Shown here: positions 40,978-49,229 of the stretch, piece by piece
Layout: every line of letters begins with the position of its first letter
Position numbering within the stretch: position 1 is the first letter of the stretch
Assembly: GCA_902494555.1 (NCBI GenBank)
Contig: CABUTR010000002.1
Coordinates: 1 to 64,000 of the forward strand
Direction of reading: 5' to 3'
From: an uncultured Collinsella sp.
GTDB taxonomy: Bacteria; Actinomycetota; Coriobacteriia; Coriobacteriales; Coriobacteriaceae
DNA: 64,000 nucleotides
Program-made: the position numbers and the translations under genes
The notes under the pieces: model-generated
Seen by the model: the letters and a program-made list of their open reading frames with translations, nothing else
What the model was told of the DNA's origin: nothing
Database searches by the model: none

Positions 40978-41916
40978 CTACAGGTGGCTGATGATCAGTT
41001 CCATCTTGCCTTCGAGGTCGATGGAGCTGACGGTGCTCGGGGCCAGCAGGTGGCTTCCCTTGTGGACGGGGTCGCCGCAGACGGTGCCTTCGCCGTCGAT
41101 GACCGACAGACACATGAAGGGCCAGCGCTGGTCGAGGGTTTTGCTGCCGTCGACGCGCACACGATCGACGGTGTAGCAGGAGTTAGACTCGAGCTCGGTC
41201 ACGCCGTTCACCTCGGGCGCGGTCACCGTGCCGTCGGTCGGAGCCTGGGCATCAAAGTCGATGCAGTCGAGGCTCTGCTCAATGTGCAGCGGGCGCAGGT
41301 TGCCGTCGGTGCCGGGACGGTCGTAGTCGTACAGACGATACGTCACGTCGCTCGACTGCTGCGTCTCCAAAATGAGCGTGCCGGTCTTGATGGCGTGCAC
41401 GGTACCGGAATCAATCTGGAAAAAGTCGCCCTTGTGAATCGGCAACACGTTGAGCATGTCGTCCCAACGTCCTTCCTCGATCATTTGTGCGGCCTCGGCG
41501 CGGTCCTTGGCACGCTGGCCGACGATGATCGTGGCGTCGGGCTCGCAGTCCAGCACATACCAACACTCGGTTTTGCCCAGGCTACCGTTCTCGTGCTCGG
41601 CAGCGTACTCGTCGTTGGGATGAATCTGGATCGAAAGGTCGTCCTTGGCGTCCAGAATCTTAATGAGCAGCGGGAACTCCTTGCCCTCGCAGTTGCCAAA
41701 GAGCTCGCGATGCTCGGCCCACAGCCACGACAGCGTGTGGCCGGCATACGGGCCCTCCGCAATCTGGCAGTCGCCGTTGGGGTGGGCCGAGATGGCCCAG
41801 CACTCACCGATGGGGCCATCGGGAATGTCGTAGCCAAATACGGTTTCGAGCTGGCGACCGCCCCAGATCTTCTCGTGGAAGATCGGCGTCAGCTTAATCA
41901 AATCGGACATGTTCAT
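40978..41916 (-). CDS. manA: Mannose-6-phosphate isomerase, class I
   Basis: 312 residues, the short Bacillus-type form. A cupin enzyme interconverting mannose-6-P and fructose-6-P with zinc. LTPIFHEKIWGG at the N-terminus, metal ligands in IQIHPNDEYA (Gln, His), KTECWYVLD (Glu) and GTVHAIK (His), and the TYRLYDYDRPG segment. Met1-Asn2-Met3: start at 41916 or 41910. Located beside a GntR regulator on the same strand and divergent from a beta-glucoside PTS operon, so it may serve hexose phosphate entry. Confidence 0.94.
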   Translation of the reverse strand: MNMSDLIKLTPIFHEKIWGGRQLETVFGYDIPDGPIGECWAISAHPNGDCQIAEGPYAGHTLSWLWAEHRELFGNCEGKEFPLLIKILDAKDDLSIQIHPNDEYAAEHENGSLGKTECWYVLDCEPDATIIVGQRAKDRAEAAQMIEEGRWDDMLNVLPIHKGDFFQIDSGTVHAIKTGTLILETQQSSDVTYRLYDYDRPGTDGNLRPLHIEQSLDCIDFDAQAPTDGTVTAPEVNGVTELESNSCYTVDRVRVDGSKTLDQRWPFMCLSVIDGEGTVCGDPVHKGSHLLAPSTVSSIDLEGKMELIISHL

Positions 41917-41984
41917 ACCCCCATTGTGTTGCGCGGGCGCTGCACAAAACAGCTCAAAGCGAGCGCCCGGATGACTACAAAAAC

Positions 41985-42704
41985 CTATGCCAACGTTACG
42001 TTGTGCAACTCAAAGCGGTCGCCAACGTTGCGCGAGACCGAATACTCAAAGGCGGCGCCGCTGTCCAAAAAGCCAATCTGGGTGAGCTCGAGCAGGGGAG
42101 AGCCAGGCTTGGTGTCCAAGCGCTCGGCTTCTTCCTCGGTTGCTGCCACGGCGCGAATGGTACGGTGGAAGCTCGAAATCTTCAGCCCACATTGCTCGCG
42201 GATGAAGTGGTAGACCGATCCGTACAGGTCCTTCTTTTTAAGGCCTGGAATCAGCTCGAGGGGCATGTAGGTGTACTCGATAACGATGGGCTTCTCATCG
42301 GCCTGACGCACGCGCACGATGTGATAGGCAAAGTCATCCTCGGCAATTCCCAGCTGGGCTGCGATGTCCGCTGGTGGATTAACAATCGAGAAATCGTAGA
42401 CCACCGAGGTCACCTTCTCCCCGCGGTGCTCATACGAAAAGCCCTGGGCACGGTCGTTTTTGCCCTGGAAAAACGCCTGACCGGGAAGTCCCGCCGTGTC
42501 CTTAACGTAGGTACCCGATCCGCGTCGGCTGGTAATAAGACCTTCCTCGGTGATTTGCTCGATAGCTCGTTTGACGGTGATTTTGGAAACGCTATAGAGC
42601 TCGCAGAACTCAACGACGGTGGGAAGCTTGTCGCCCGGTTTAAGAGTGCCATCCTCGATGCTTCGACGAATATCTGCAGCTATCGCCTCGTATTTGGGAA
42701 TCAT
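41985..42704 (-). CDS. GntR-family (HutC/UTRA) transcriptional regulator
   Basis: 239 residues from the ATG at 42704 (gaggttc and ggaggt upstream on the minus strand). N-terminal winged helix: IPKYEAIAADIRRSIEDGTLKPGDKLPTVVEFCELYSVSKITVKRAIEQITEEGLITSRRGSGTYV. C-terminal UTRA effector domain with VYDFSIVNPPADIAAQLGI, HIVRVRQADEKPIVIEYTYMPLELIPGL and SPLLELTQIGFLDSGAAFEYS, which commonly bind sugar phosphates. Divergent from the 6-phospho-beta-glucosidase gene, it probably controls that operon, with a phosphorylated beta-glucoside as effector. Confidence 0.92.
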   Translation of the reverse strand: MIPKYEAIAADIRRSIEDGTLKPGDKLPTVVEFCELYSVSKITVKRAIEQITEEGLITSRRGSGTYVKDTAGLPGQAFFQGKNDRAQGFSYEHRGEKVTSVVYDFSIVNPPADIAAQLGIAEDDFAYHIVRVRQADEKPIVIEYTYMPLELIPGLKKKDLYGSVYHFIREQCGLKISSFHRTIRAVAATEEEAERLDTKPGSPLLELTQIGFLDSGAAFEYSVSRNVGDRFELHNVTLA

Positions 42705-42885
42705 TGAACCTCCTTTCCGACATATATCAATACGCAAGTAAGTATAACCCTTAACAAGGCACCCATATAACCTTTATCTAAGAAGCTCGAGAAAGAAAAA
42801 AGAAAAAGACGCTTTACTTATAGAATCAGAGCGCTATAGTTTAAGCAACGAACGGAATCTTTCCGCAGAACAGGATCGACCGTTT

Positions 42886-42971
42886 GGGGACGGTTTTGTT
42901 TTGGCGGGTTGGATATCGGTATGACCGGTGCGCGCCCGCGCCGGATAACCTGCCAAAGCAAACCCGTCTCC
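42886..42971. repeat. Long imperfect hairpin in the 6-phospho-beta-glucosidase leader
   Basis: 25-bp arms 42886-42910 (begins ggggacggttttgttttggc) and 42947-42971 pair at about 21 of 25 positions. Each arm is a degenerate version of the GGGACAGG...TTTTGGCAGGTT sequence found at 46825-46865, one in each orientation. It lies 37 bp before the bgl ATG, in a 303-bp divergent gap that otherwise holds only AT-rich promoter-like DNA near 42720-42840. Confidence 0.65.
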
Positions 42972-43007
42972 AACCGGAAGCTCTAGAACACGAAAGCGAG
43001 GACTTTG

Positions 43008-44408
43008 ATGGCACAGTATCAGCTGCCCAACGACTTCTTCTTTGGCGCTGCTATGTCCGGCCCGCAGACTGAGGGTCAGTGGAACCAGGGCGGCAAGCTC
43101 GAGAACCTGTGGGACACCTGGTCCATCCAGGATCTGGGCTCGTTCTACAACTGCGTTGGCTCTTACGCCGGCAATGACTTTATGGCCAAGTACCAGGAAG
43201 ACCTTTGCATTTTGAAGGACTTGGGCCTGGATACCTATCGCACTTCCATCCAGTGGAGCCGTCTGCTCGATGCCGACGGCAACCTCAACGAGGAAGGCGC
43301 CGCGTGGTATCACGAGTTGTTCCGCGCCTCTCGCGAAGCCGGCCTGGAGCCGTTTGTCAACTTGTACCACTTTGACATGCCCACCTACCTTTTTAACCGT
43401 GGCGGCTGGGAGAGCCGTGAGGTTGTCGAGGCTTACGCACATTACGCCGACGTCGCCTTCCACGAGTTTGGCCAGGAGATCAAGTACTGGTTCACCTTTA
43501 ACGAGCCCATCGTCGAGCCCGAGCAGCGCTATCAGGAGGGCGTGTGGTTCCCGCAGCTCCACGACTTTAGCCGCGCTCGCACCGTGCAGTATCACATCTC
43601 GCTGGCGCACGCGCTGGCCGTGGCCAACTACCGTCGCGCCTATGACGAGGGCGCCGTTCGCAGCGATGCCAAGATCGGCATGATCAACTGCTTTACCCCG
43701 GTCTACACCAAGGAGAACCCCAGCGAGGCGGACCTCGAGGCCGTGCGTATGACCAGCGGCATCAACAACCGCTGGTGGCTCGACCTCATTACCAAGGGCG
43801 AGCTTCCCGCCGACGTGCTCGACAGCCTGGCCGAGGGCGGCGTTAAGCTTCCGTTCCGTGCCGGCGACCAAGAGATTCTTAAGCAGGGTGTTGTCGACTG
43901 GCTCGGTTGCAACTACTACCACCCCACGCGCGTTCAGGCGCCGGCGAGCAAGATCGACCAGTACGGTCTGCCGCACTTTGCCGACGAGTACGTGTGGCCC
44001 GACGCCGTTATGAACGAGAGCCGCGGCTGGGAGATCTACCCGCAGGGCCTCTACGACTTTGGCATGGACTGCGCTAAGAACTACCCCGATCTTGAGTGGT
44101 TCGTTTCCGAGAACGGCATCGGCATCATGGACGAATACAAGAACCGAGACGCCGAAGGAACCATCCAGGATGACTACCGCGTCGACTTTGTACGCCAGCA
44201 CCTGGAGTGGGTTGCCAAGGCAATTGCCGAGGGCGCCAAGTGCCGTGGATACCATTATTGGGCCGTCATCGATAACTGGTCTTGGGCGAATGCCTTTAAG
44301 AACCGTTACGGTTTTGTCGAGGTCGACCTTATGGACGGCTACAAGCGCCGCCTTAAGAAGTCGGCAGCTTGGCTCAAGCAGGTCGCCACGACTCACGTGG
44401 TTGATTAG
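43008..44408 (+). CDS. GH1 6-phospho-beta-glucosidase
   Basis: 466 residues from ATG 43008 (gcgagga upstream; an adjacent TTG is ignored). Family 1 glycoside hydrolase: PNDFFFGAAMSGPQTEG at the N-terminus, YRTSIQWSRL, the acid/base motif WFTFNEP and the nucleophile motif EWFVSENGIG, ending with YHYWAVIDNWSWANAFKNRYGFVEVD. The C-terminal Tyr-Lys-Arg (DGYKRRLKKSAAWLK) is the phosphate-recognition pattern of 6-phospho-glycosidases. It hydrolyses PTS-imported phosphorylated beta-glucosides such as cellobiose-6-P. First gene of a PTS operon. Confidence 0.95.
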   Translation: MAQYQLPNDFFFGAAMSGPQTEGQWNQGGKLENLWDTWSIQDLGSFYNCVGSYAGNDFMAKYQEDLCILKDLGLDTYRTSIQWSRLLDADGNLNEEGAAWYHELFRASREAGLEPFVNLYHFDMPTYLFNRGGWESREVVEAYAHYADVAFHEFGQEIKYWFTFNEPIVEPEQRYQEGVWFPQLHDFSRARTVQYHISLAHALAVANYRRAYDEGAVRSDAKIGMINCFTPVYTKENPSEADLEAVRMTSGINNRWWLDLITKGELPADVLDSLAEGGVKLPFRAGDQEILKQGVVDWLGCNYYHPTRVQAPASKIDQYGLPHFADEYVWPDAVMNESRGWEIYPQGLYDFGMDCAKNYPDLEWFVSENGIGIMDEYKNRDAEGTIQDDYRVDFVRQHLEWVAKAIAEGAKCRGYHYWAVIDNWSWANAFKNRYGFVEVDLMDGYKRRLKKSAAWLKQVATTHVVD

Positions 44409-44528
44409 CGAACGGGCGAACGCCCAGACCGCGCGCCGCTGCGCGCAACACATGGCACATCTGGTGGCAGAGGGCGACAGACCACCGTGCGCATAGGAAA
44501 AGGCCGGATTTGAAAGTTAGGAGCAATC

Positions 44529-45872
44529 ATGGCCAGTGACAACGGAAAGAGCTTCCTCGACAAGTTTGCCGAGGTCTCTGCGAAGGTGGGAAACCAGGTT
44601 CACCTGCGTTCCCTGCGTGACGCCTTCGCGACCATCACGCCGCTCTATATCCTTGCGGGTATCGCGGTTCTTATTAACAACGTCGTGTTCCCTCTGTTCC
44701 CGCTCGATGCGGCGGGCCTTGCCAACCTTCAGACGTGGGGTTCGGCAATTACGCTGGGCACCCTCAACGTCTCTGCCATTATCTTGGCCGGATTGATTGG
44801 CTACAGCCTCGCTAAGAACAAGCGTTTCGATAACCCGCTCGCTTGCGTGGTCGTCGCTATCTCTGCTTTCGTCATCATGATGCCGCAGCAGATCACCGCC
44901 TCGCTTGCCGCCACGAGCCCGCTGCTCACCGACAAGATCACCTCCGCCGAGGTCACGGGCGCCCTTTCGACTGCCAACACCGGCACCAACGGTCTGTTCT
45001 CGGCTATTATCATCGCCCTGCTTTCCGTCTCGCTCTTCATCAAGATTTCTGGCGTCGAGAAGCTCAAGGTTAAGCTGGGCGAGGGCGTGCCTCCCGCGGT
45101 CTCCAACTCCTTCAACGTCATGATCCCGATGCTGCTCAACCTCGCGATCTTCGCTCTTGCCGCAGCCCTGCTCGCCGTGTGCGCCGGCACCGATCTGTGC
45201 ACCATCATCTCCACGTGCATCTCCAACCCGCTCAAGAGCATCATGAACGCCGGTCCGTGGGCTGTTGTCCTCATCTACACCCTTGCTAACCTGCTGTTCT
45301 GCGTCGGTATTCACCAGTCCACCATCTCTGGCGCTACCGTCGAGCCGATCCTGACCATGCTCATCGTCGACAACATGGCTACCTTTGCCGCCGGTGGCAC
45401 CATCCAGCCCGATCACTACATGAACATGCAGATCGTTAACAGCTTCGCCCTCATCGGCGGCTCGGGCTGCACCCTCATGCTTCTGCTCGACACGCTCCTG
45501 TTCTCCAAGAACAAGGCTTCCGAGACCGTTTCCAAGATGGCTATCCTGCCTGGTCTGTTCAACATCAACGAGCCGGTTATCTACGGTTACCCCATCGTGT
45601 ACAACCTGCCGCTCATGATCCCGTTCGTCCTTCTTCCCGATCTGTTCATCGGCATCACCTATGGCCTTACCTGCGCAGGCATCATCAGCCCCTGCATCGC
45701 CCAGGTGCCCTGGACCATGCCTCCCGTCATCAATGCCCTGCTCGCTACGGGCTTTGACTGGCGCGCCGGCGTGTGGCAGGCTCTCGAGATTGTCATTGGC
45801 ATGGCCGTCTACCTGCCCTTTATGAAGATTTCCGAGAAGGCAATCGCCAAGCAGGAGGCTCTCGCCGAGTAG
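44529..45872 (+). CDS. PTS EIIC, lactose/cellobiose family
   Basis: 447 residues; ttaggagc precedes the ATG. About ten hydrophobic segments, with the typical N-terminus DKFAEVSAKVGNQVHLRSLRDAFATITPLYILAGIAVLINNVV and the NINEPVIYGYPIVYNLPLMIPF motif that contributes to the sugar site in this family. It is the membrane channel that moves the beta-glucoside while EIIB phosphorylates it. EIIB and EIIA are separate genes that follow, after a 161-bp gap containing an 11-bp-stem hairpin at 45902-45932. Confidence 0.95.
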   Translation: MASDNGKSFLDKFAEVSAKVGNQVHLRSLRDAFATITPLYILAGIAVLINNVVFPLFPLDAAGLANLQTWGSAITLGTLNVSAIILAGLIGYSLAKNKRFDNPLACVVVAISAFVIMMPQQITASLAATSPLLTDKITSAEVTGALSTANTGTNGLFSAIIIALLSVSLFIKISGVEKLKVKLGEGVPPAVSNSFNVMIPMLLNLAIFALAAALLAVCAGTDLCTIISTCISNPLKSIMNAGPWAVVLIYTLANLLFCVGIHQSTISGATVEPILTMLIVDNMATFAAGGTIQPDHYMNMQIVNSFALIGGSGCTLMLLLDTLLFSKNKASETVSKMAILPGLFNINEPVIYGYPIVYNLPLMIPFVLLPDLFIGITYGLTCAGIISPCIAQVPWTMPPVINALLATGFDWRAGVWQALEIVIGMAVYLPFMKISEKAIAKQEALAE

Positions 45873-46033
45873 AACGCCTAACGTTCGTCCCTTTCACCTT
45901 TGCGGGCGCCGGTACGCGGTGCCGGTGCCCGCGGCTCTCTCCCTTGCGTAAAGATACAGGGGAGCGGGCACAATAGCCGCAAGGAATACAACCAGTTGTC
46001 GTCTGCGCGCCGCGCAGTTATAAGGAGGAAACC

Positions 46034-46336
46034 ATGAAGAAGATCATGCTCTGCTGCAATGCCGGCATGTCCACGAGCCTGCTGGTCCAGAAGATGCAGG
46101 CCGAGGTTGCAAACCGTGGTCTGGATATTGAGGTCGAGGCTCGTCCCATGAACGAGGCCCACGATCACCTGGACGAGTGCGACATGTTGCTGCTTGGTCC
46201 GCAGATCGGCTACACCAAGGGCGATTTTGAGAAGGAGGCCGCCGGTCGTTTTCCGGTCGAGGTCATCAACATGGTCGACTACGGCCGCATGAACGCTGCC
46301 GGCATCATCGACCACTGCGTCAGCGTGATGGGCTAG
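46034..46336 (+). CDS. PTS EIIB, lactose/cellobiose family
   Basis: 100 residues; taaggaggaa is a strong ribosome site. The phosphocysteine is in IMLCCNAGMSTSLLVQKM (Cys7 or Cys8, the first being usual for this class). Typical later motifs RPMNEAHDHLDECDMLLLGPQIGY. It transfers phosphate from EIIA to the sugar bound by the EIIC of the same operon. Stop codon is followed directly by the EIIA gene. Confidence 0.95.
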   Translation: MKKIMLCCNAGMSTSLLVQKMQAEVANRGLDIEVEARPMNEAHDHLDECDMLLLGPQIGYTKGDFEKEAAGRFPVEVINMVDYGRMNAAGIIDHCVSVMG

Positions 46337-46345
46337 GTGCTCCGC

Positions 46346-46678
46346 ATGGAGGATATGAACGAACTGCAGATGACCTGCTTCGAGATCATCAGCTACGTCG
46401 GTACCGCCAAGAGCATGTACATCAATGCCGTGCAAAAGGCCAAGGAGGGCGATTTTGACGCCGCCGAGGAGCTTATCAAGCAGGGCGACGAGGCCTATAA
46501 CGGTGGCCACGATGTTCACATGGGGCTTCTGAAGAAGGAGGCCAACGGCGAGCGTAACGGCGAGGCCCCGTTGATTCTGCTGCATGCCGAGGACCAGATG
46601 GCCGGTACCGAGACCATGCGCGTCATGGCGACGGAGCTCATCGAGATTCACAAGCAGCTGCAGGTACTTCAGGCCTAG
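46346..46678 (+). CDS. PTS EIIA, lactose/cellobiose family
   Basis: 110 residues if it starts at ATG 46346; GTG 46337 (abutting the EIIB stop) and ATG 46355 are alternatives and no ribosome site decides between them. Helical EIIA: ELQMTCFEIISYVGTAKSMYINAVQKAKEGDFDAAEELIKQGDEAYNGGH and the phosphorylated His80 in PLILLHAEDQMAGT. It receives phosphate from HPr. It completes the EIIC-IIB-IIA set with the 6-phospho-beta-glucosidase, and is followed by a strong terminator. Confidence 0.94.
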   Translation: MEDMNELQMTCFEIISYVGTAKSMYINAVQKAKEGDFDAAEELIKQGDEAYNGGHDVHMGLLKKEANGERNGEAPLILLHAEDQMAGTETMRVMATELIEIHKQLQVLQA

Positions 46679-46736
46679 TCGGCGTTATCGCCGCGATGGG
46701 CCGTGCGGTCCAACAGACAACACAGTCCCTTTGACG

Positions 46737-46772
46737 GGCGCCGGGAGTCTCCGCCTCCCGGCGCCTTTATAT
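46737..46772 (+). terminator. Terminator of the beta-glucoside PTS operon
   Basis: 11-bp perfect stem ggcgccgggag/ctcccggcgcc (46737-46747, 46755-46765), 7-nt loop, followed by tttatattt. Confidence 0.88.
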
Positions 46773-46824
46773 TTGGGGAAGGTCTTGCGCGACCTATTAA
46801 GCGGCCATTTGCGTTTCCCCAGAT

Positions 46825-46867
46825 AAAACCTGCCAAAACAAACCTGTCCCTTTTTGGTAGGTTTTTG
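46825..46867 (+). repeat. GGGACAGG-type palindrome upstream of the ROK kinase
   Basis: 14-bp arms aaaacctgccaaaa (46825-46838) and ttttggtaggtttt (46852-46865) with one G-T pair, loop caaacctgtccct, ending in a T run. Same layout as 7270-7310. It could act as an intrinsic terminator or attenuator 53 bp before the ROK start. Confidence 0.75.
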
Positions 46868-46919
46868 CTTTGGGAGCGGTACCATACAGGCAATGTTTAA
46901 ACGAGAAAGGTGGGCCCCC

Positions 46920-47873
46920 ATGGAACCCAAGCAGTACTACATCGGCATCGACGTCGGCGGCACTTCGGTTAAGGAGGGCCTGTTCGACGAGGACGGAAAT
47001 CTGCTGGCCAAGGCCAGCGTGCCCACGCCTCCCATCGTTGACGCTGCGGGCTTTGCCGCGGTGACCGAGGCTATCGACCAGGTGGTCGCCAAGGCGCAGA
47101 TTCCGCGCGCCTTTGTGGCAGGCATTGGCCTGGCCGTTCCGTGCCCCATCCCGGCGTCGGGCGATGCCAAGGTCAAGGCCAACATTGCCATTAACCTGCC
47201 CGAGCTCAAGATCGCCATCCAGGAGCACTGCCCTGATGCGGTCGTTAAGTATGAGAACGACGCCAACGCCGCCGCCATGGGCGAGGCCTGGCTCGGTTCT
47301 GCCAAGGGCGTGCAGAACGTGGTGATGGTCACCATCGGTACCGGCGTGGGCGGCGGCGTTATCGTTAACGGCGACGTGGTATCGGGCGTTGTGGGTGCCG
47401 GCGGCGAGATTGGCCACATGTGCCTGAACCCGGCCGAGGAGCGCACCTGCGGCTGTGGCGGCCATGGCCACCTGGAGCAGTATTCCAGCGCCACCGGCGT
47501 GGTGAGCAATTACCTGGCCGAGTGCAAGAAGGCGGGCGTCGACCCCATCGAGCTCACCGGCCCCTCCGATTCCAAGGACGTGTTCCAGGCCTGCCGCGAG
47601 GGCGACAAGCTCGCGCTGGCAGCTGCCGATACCATGGCTGACTATCTCGGTCGTGCTCTGGCACTTATCGCCAACGTGGTCGACCCCGAGATGTTCCTGA
47701 TCGGTGGCGGCGCGTCCGCTTCGGCCGATGTCTACCTCGATAAGGTTCGCGAGCACTTCCAGCGCTACGCGCTTTCCGCCTCGCGCGAGACGCCCATTAA
47801 GGTCGCTTCGCTCGGAAACGACGCCGGCATCATCGGTGCCGCCTACGTAGCCCTGCGCGCCGCCGGTAAATAG
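46920..47873 (+). CDS. ROK-family glucokinase
   Basis: 317 residues from ATG 46920 (gagaaaggt upstream). ATP-binding YIGIDVGGTSVKEGLFDEDGN, substrate loop YENDANAAAMGEAW with the catalytic Asp, TIGTGVGGGVIVNG, and GEIGHM. The ROK zinc motif reads RTCGCGGHGHLEQY: the usual fourth ligand (Gly-Cys-Leu-Glu) is Gly-His-Leu-Glu, so zinc binding may use His. Phosphorylates glucose with ATP; glucose could come from the phospho-beta-glucosidase encoded just upstream. It is separated from the PTS operon by a terminator and so is probably transcribed on its own. Confidence 0.9.
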   Translation: MEPKQYYIGIDVGGTSVKEGLFDEDGNLLAKASVPTPPIVDAAGFAAVTEAIDQVVAKAQIPRAFVAGIGLAVPCPIPASGDAKVKANIAINLPELKIAIQEHCPDAVVKYENDANAAAMGEAWLGSAKGVQNVVMVTIGTGVGGGVIVNGDVVSGVVGAGGEIGHMCLNPAEERTCGCGGHGHLEQYSSATGVVSNYLAECKKAGVDPIELTGPSDSKDVFQACREGDKLALAAADTMADYLGRALALIANVVDPEMFLIGGGASASADVYLDKVREHFQRYALSASRETPIKVASLGNDAGIIGAAYVALRAAGK

Positions 47874-47876
47874 CTG

Positions 47877-47925
47877 GTGCAAGGGGGTCAGGTTACTTTG
47901 CACCAACATGGTGCAAAAGGGACAG
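47877..47925. repeat. Family C copy 2 (partial)
   Basis: ggggtcaggtt-a-ctttgcaccaac continues with atggtgca; this 32-bp stretch matches the reverse complement of 35616-35682 with one difference. The distal arm is missing or replaced by aaagggacagcc. It begins 3 bp after the ROK stop. Confidence 0.85.
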
Positions 47926-48039
47926 CCTTGGCCCCCATACCTGCCACAAAATATGCCGTGGCCCTTCCGTCTGCGAAGGCTCGGCATCGGCGTGCTACCA
48001 TAGCTACGTCCAAGTACACATATCAAGTGGAGGATATCC

Positions 48040-48963
48040 ATGGCAAACGTTCTTGTCTTTGGTCACCAGAACCCCGATAACGACGCCATCATGAGCGCCG
48101 TCGTCCTGTGCCAGCTGCTTAACCAGGTTGAGTATGCCGGCAACACCTACGAGGCTTGCGCTCTGGGCCAGCTTCCGGCCGAGTCCGCCAAGCTGCTCGC
48201 CGATGCCGGCATTGCCGAGCCCCGCGTGATCGAGTCCGTCGAGGCCGGTCAGCTCGTCGTCCTCACCGACCACAACGAGTCCGCCCAATCCGTCGCCGGC
48301 CTTAAGGACGCCACGGTCTTTGGTGTTGTCGACCATCACCGCATCGGCGACTTCGAGACCGCCGGCCCGCTGCACTACATCTGCCTGCCCTGGGGCTCCA
48401 GCTGCACCATCGTCACCAAGCTCGCCGGCGTGCTCGGCGTTGAGCTTTCCGACGTCCAGGCCAAGCTGCTGCTTTCGGCCATGATGACCGACACGCTCAT
48501 GCTCAAGAGCCCCACCACCACCGATGTCGACCGCGCCGTCGCCGCCAAGCTCGGCGAGCAGGTGGGCGTCGACCCGGTCAAGTTTGGCATGGAGGTCTTC
48601 CTTACCCGCCCGTCCGGCTCCTTCACCGCTGCCGAGATGGTCGGCAACGACATCAAGATGTTCGAGCCCGCCGGCAAGAAGCTGCTCATCGGCCAGTACG
48701 AGACCGTCGACAAGAGCCGTGCGCTTGGCATGATTGACGAGATCCGCGAGGCCATGCGCGCCTACGCCGCCGAGAAGGGTGCTGACGGCATTGTCCTGTG
48801 CATCACCGACATCATGGAGGAGGGCTCGCAGGTCCTGCTCGAGGGCGAGACCGAGGCTGCTCAGAAGGGCCTGGCCATTGCCGATGAGCACGACGGCGTC
48901 TGGATGCCGGGCGTCCTCTCCCGTAAGAAGCAGGTCGCTGCCCCCATCATGGCCGCCTGCTAG
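48040..48963 (+). CDS. ppaC: Manganese-dependent inorganic pyrophosphatase (family II)
   Basis: 307 residues, standard family II length. DHH-superfamily metal motifs: FGHQNPDNDAIMSA, TDHNES, VVDHHRIGDF and AMMTDTLMLKSPTTTDVD, and the C-terminal DHHA2 domain ending with GVLSRKKQVAAPIMAA, where Arg-Lys-Lys binds pyrophosphate. Hydrolyses PPi from biosynthesis. No CBS insertion. agtggagg precedes ATG. Single gene with its own terminator. Confidence 0.96.
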   Translation: MANVLVFGHQNPDNDAIMSAVVLCQLLNQVEYAGNTYEACALGQLPAESAKLLADAGIAEPRVIESVEAGQLVVLTDHNESAQSVAGLKDATVFGVVDHHRIGDFETAGPLHYICLPWGSSCTIVTKLAGVLGVELSDVQAKLLLSAMMTDTLMLKSPTTTDVDRAVAAKLGEQVGVDPVKFGMEVFLTRPSGSFTAAEMVGNDIKMFEPAGKKLLIGQYETVDKSRALGMIDEIREAMRAYAAEKGADGIVLCITDIMEEGSQVLLEGETEAAQKGLAIADEHDGVWMPGVLSRKKQVAAPIMAAC

Positions 48964-48982
48964 GTTTAGTTGACCAAACGCC

Positions 48983-49023
48983 ACGACCGGATCGCGGACG
49001 CCCCGCGCTCCGGTCGTTTTTTG
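48983..49023 (+). terminator. Terminator after ppaC
   Basis: Stem acgaccgga/tccggtcgt (48983-48991, 49009-49017) with inner cgcgg/ccgcg pairing, then a run of six T residues. Confidence 0.88.
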
Positions 49024-49160
49024 TGCATGCGCCGCGTCGTCTCTTGGACAGGCGTGCCCGTGCCGTTGAGCAAATAATGTTCAACCTGTGGTTCCGCTTT
49101 TCGGCCACGCCTGCGTGCTTGTCGTGCAGGGTAGGCTAGATGCAAGCGTAATACGTTAGA

Positions 49161-49196
49161 GCGCGGCGCCGCCACTTGGGCGGGCCGTGCTTTTTT
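49161..49196 (+). promoter_or_regulatory. Terminator-like hairpin in the nhaA leader
   Basis: gcgcgg...ccgtgc outer and cgccgc/gcggg inner pairing followed by six T residues at 49191-49196, 34 bp before the nhaA ATG. The ~130 bp before it contains further short hairpins (gttga/tcaac near 49074-49093; gcctgc/gcaggg near 49117-49141). This arrangement fits a leader that controls transcription by termination; I cannot assign a known class. Confidence 0.4.
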
Positions 49197-49229
49197 AAGA
49201 CGGGAGCTTTCCCGTGAAAGGAGCCGCCC

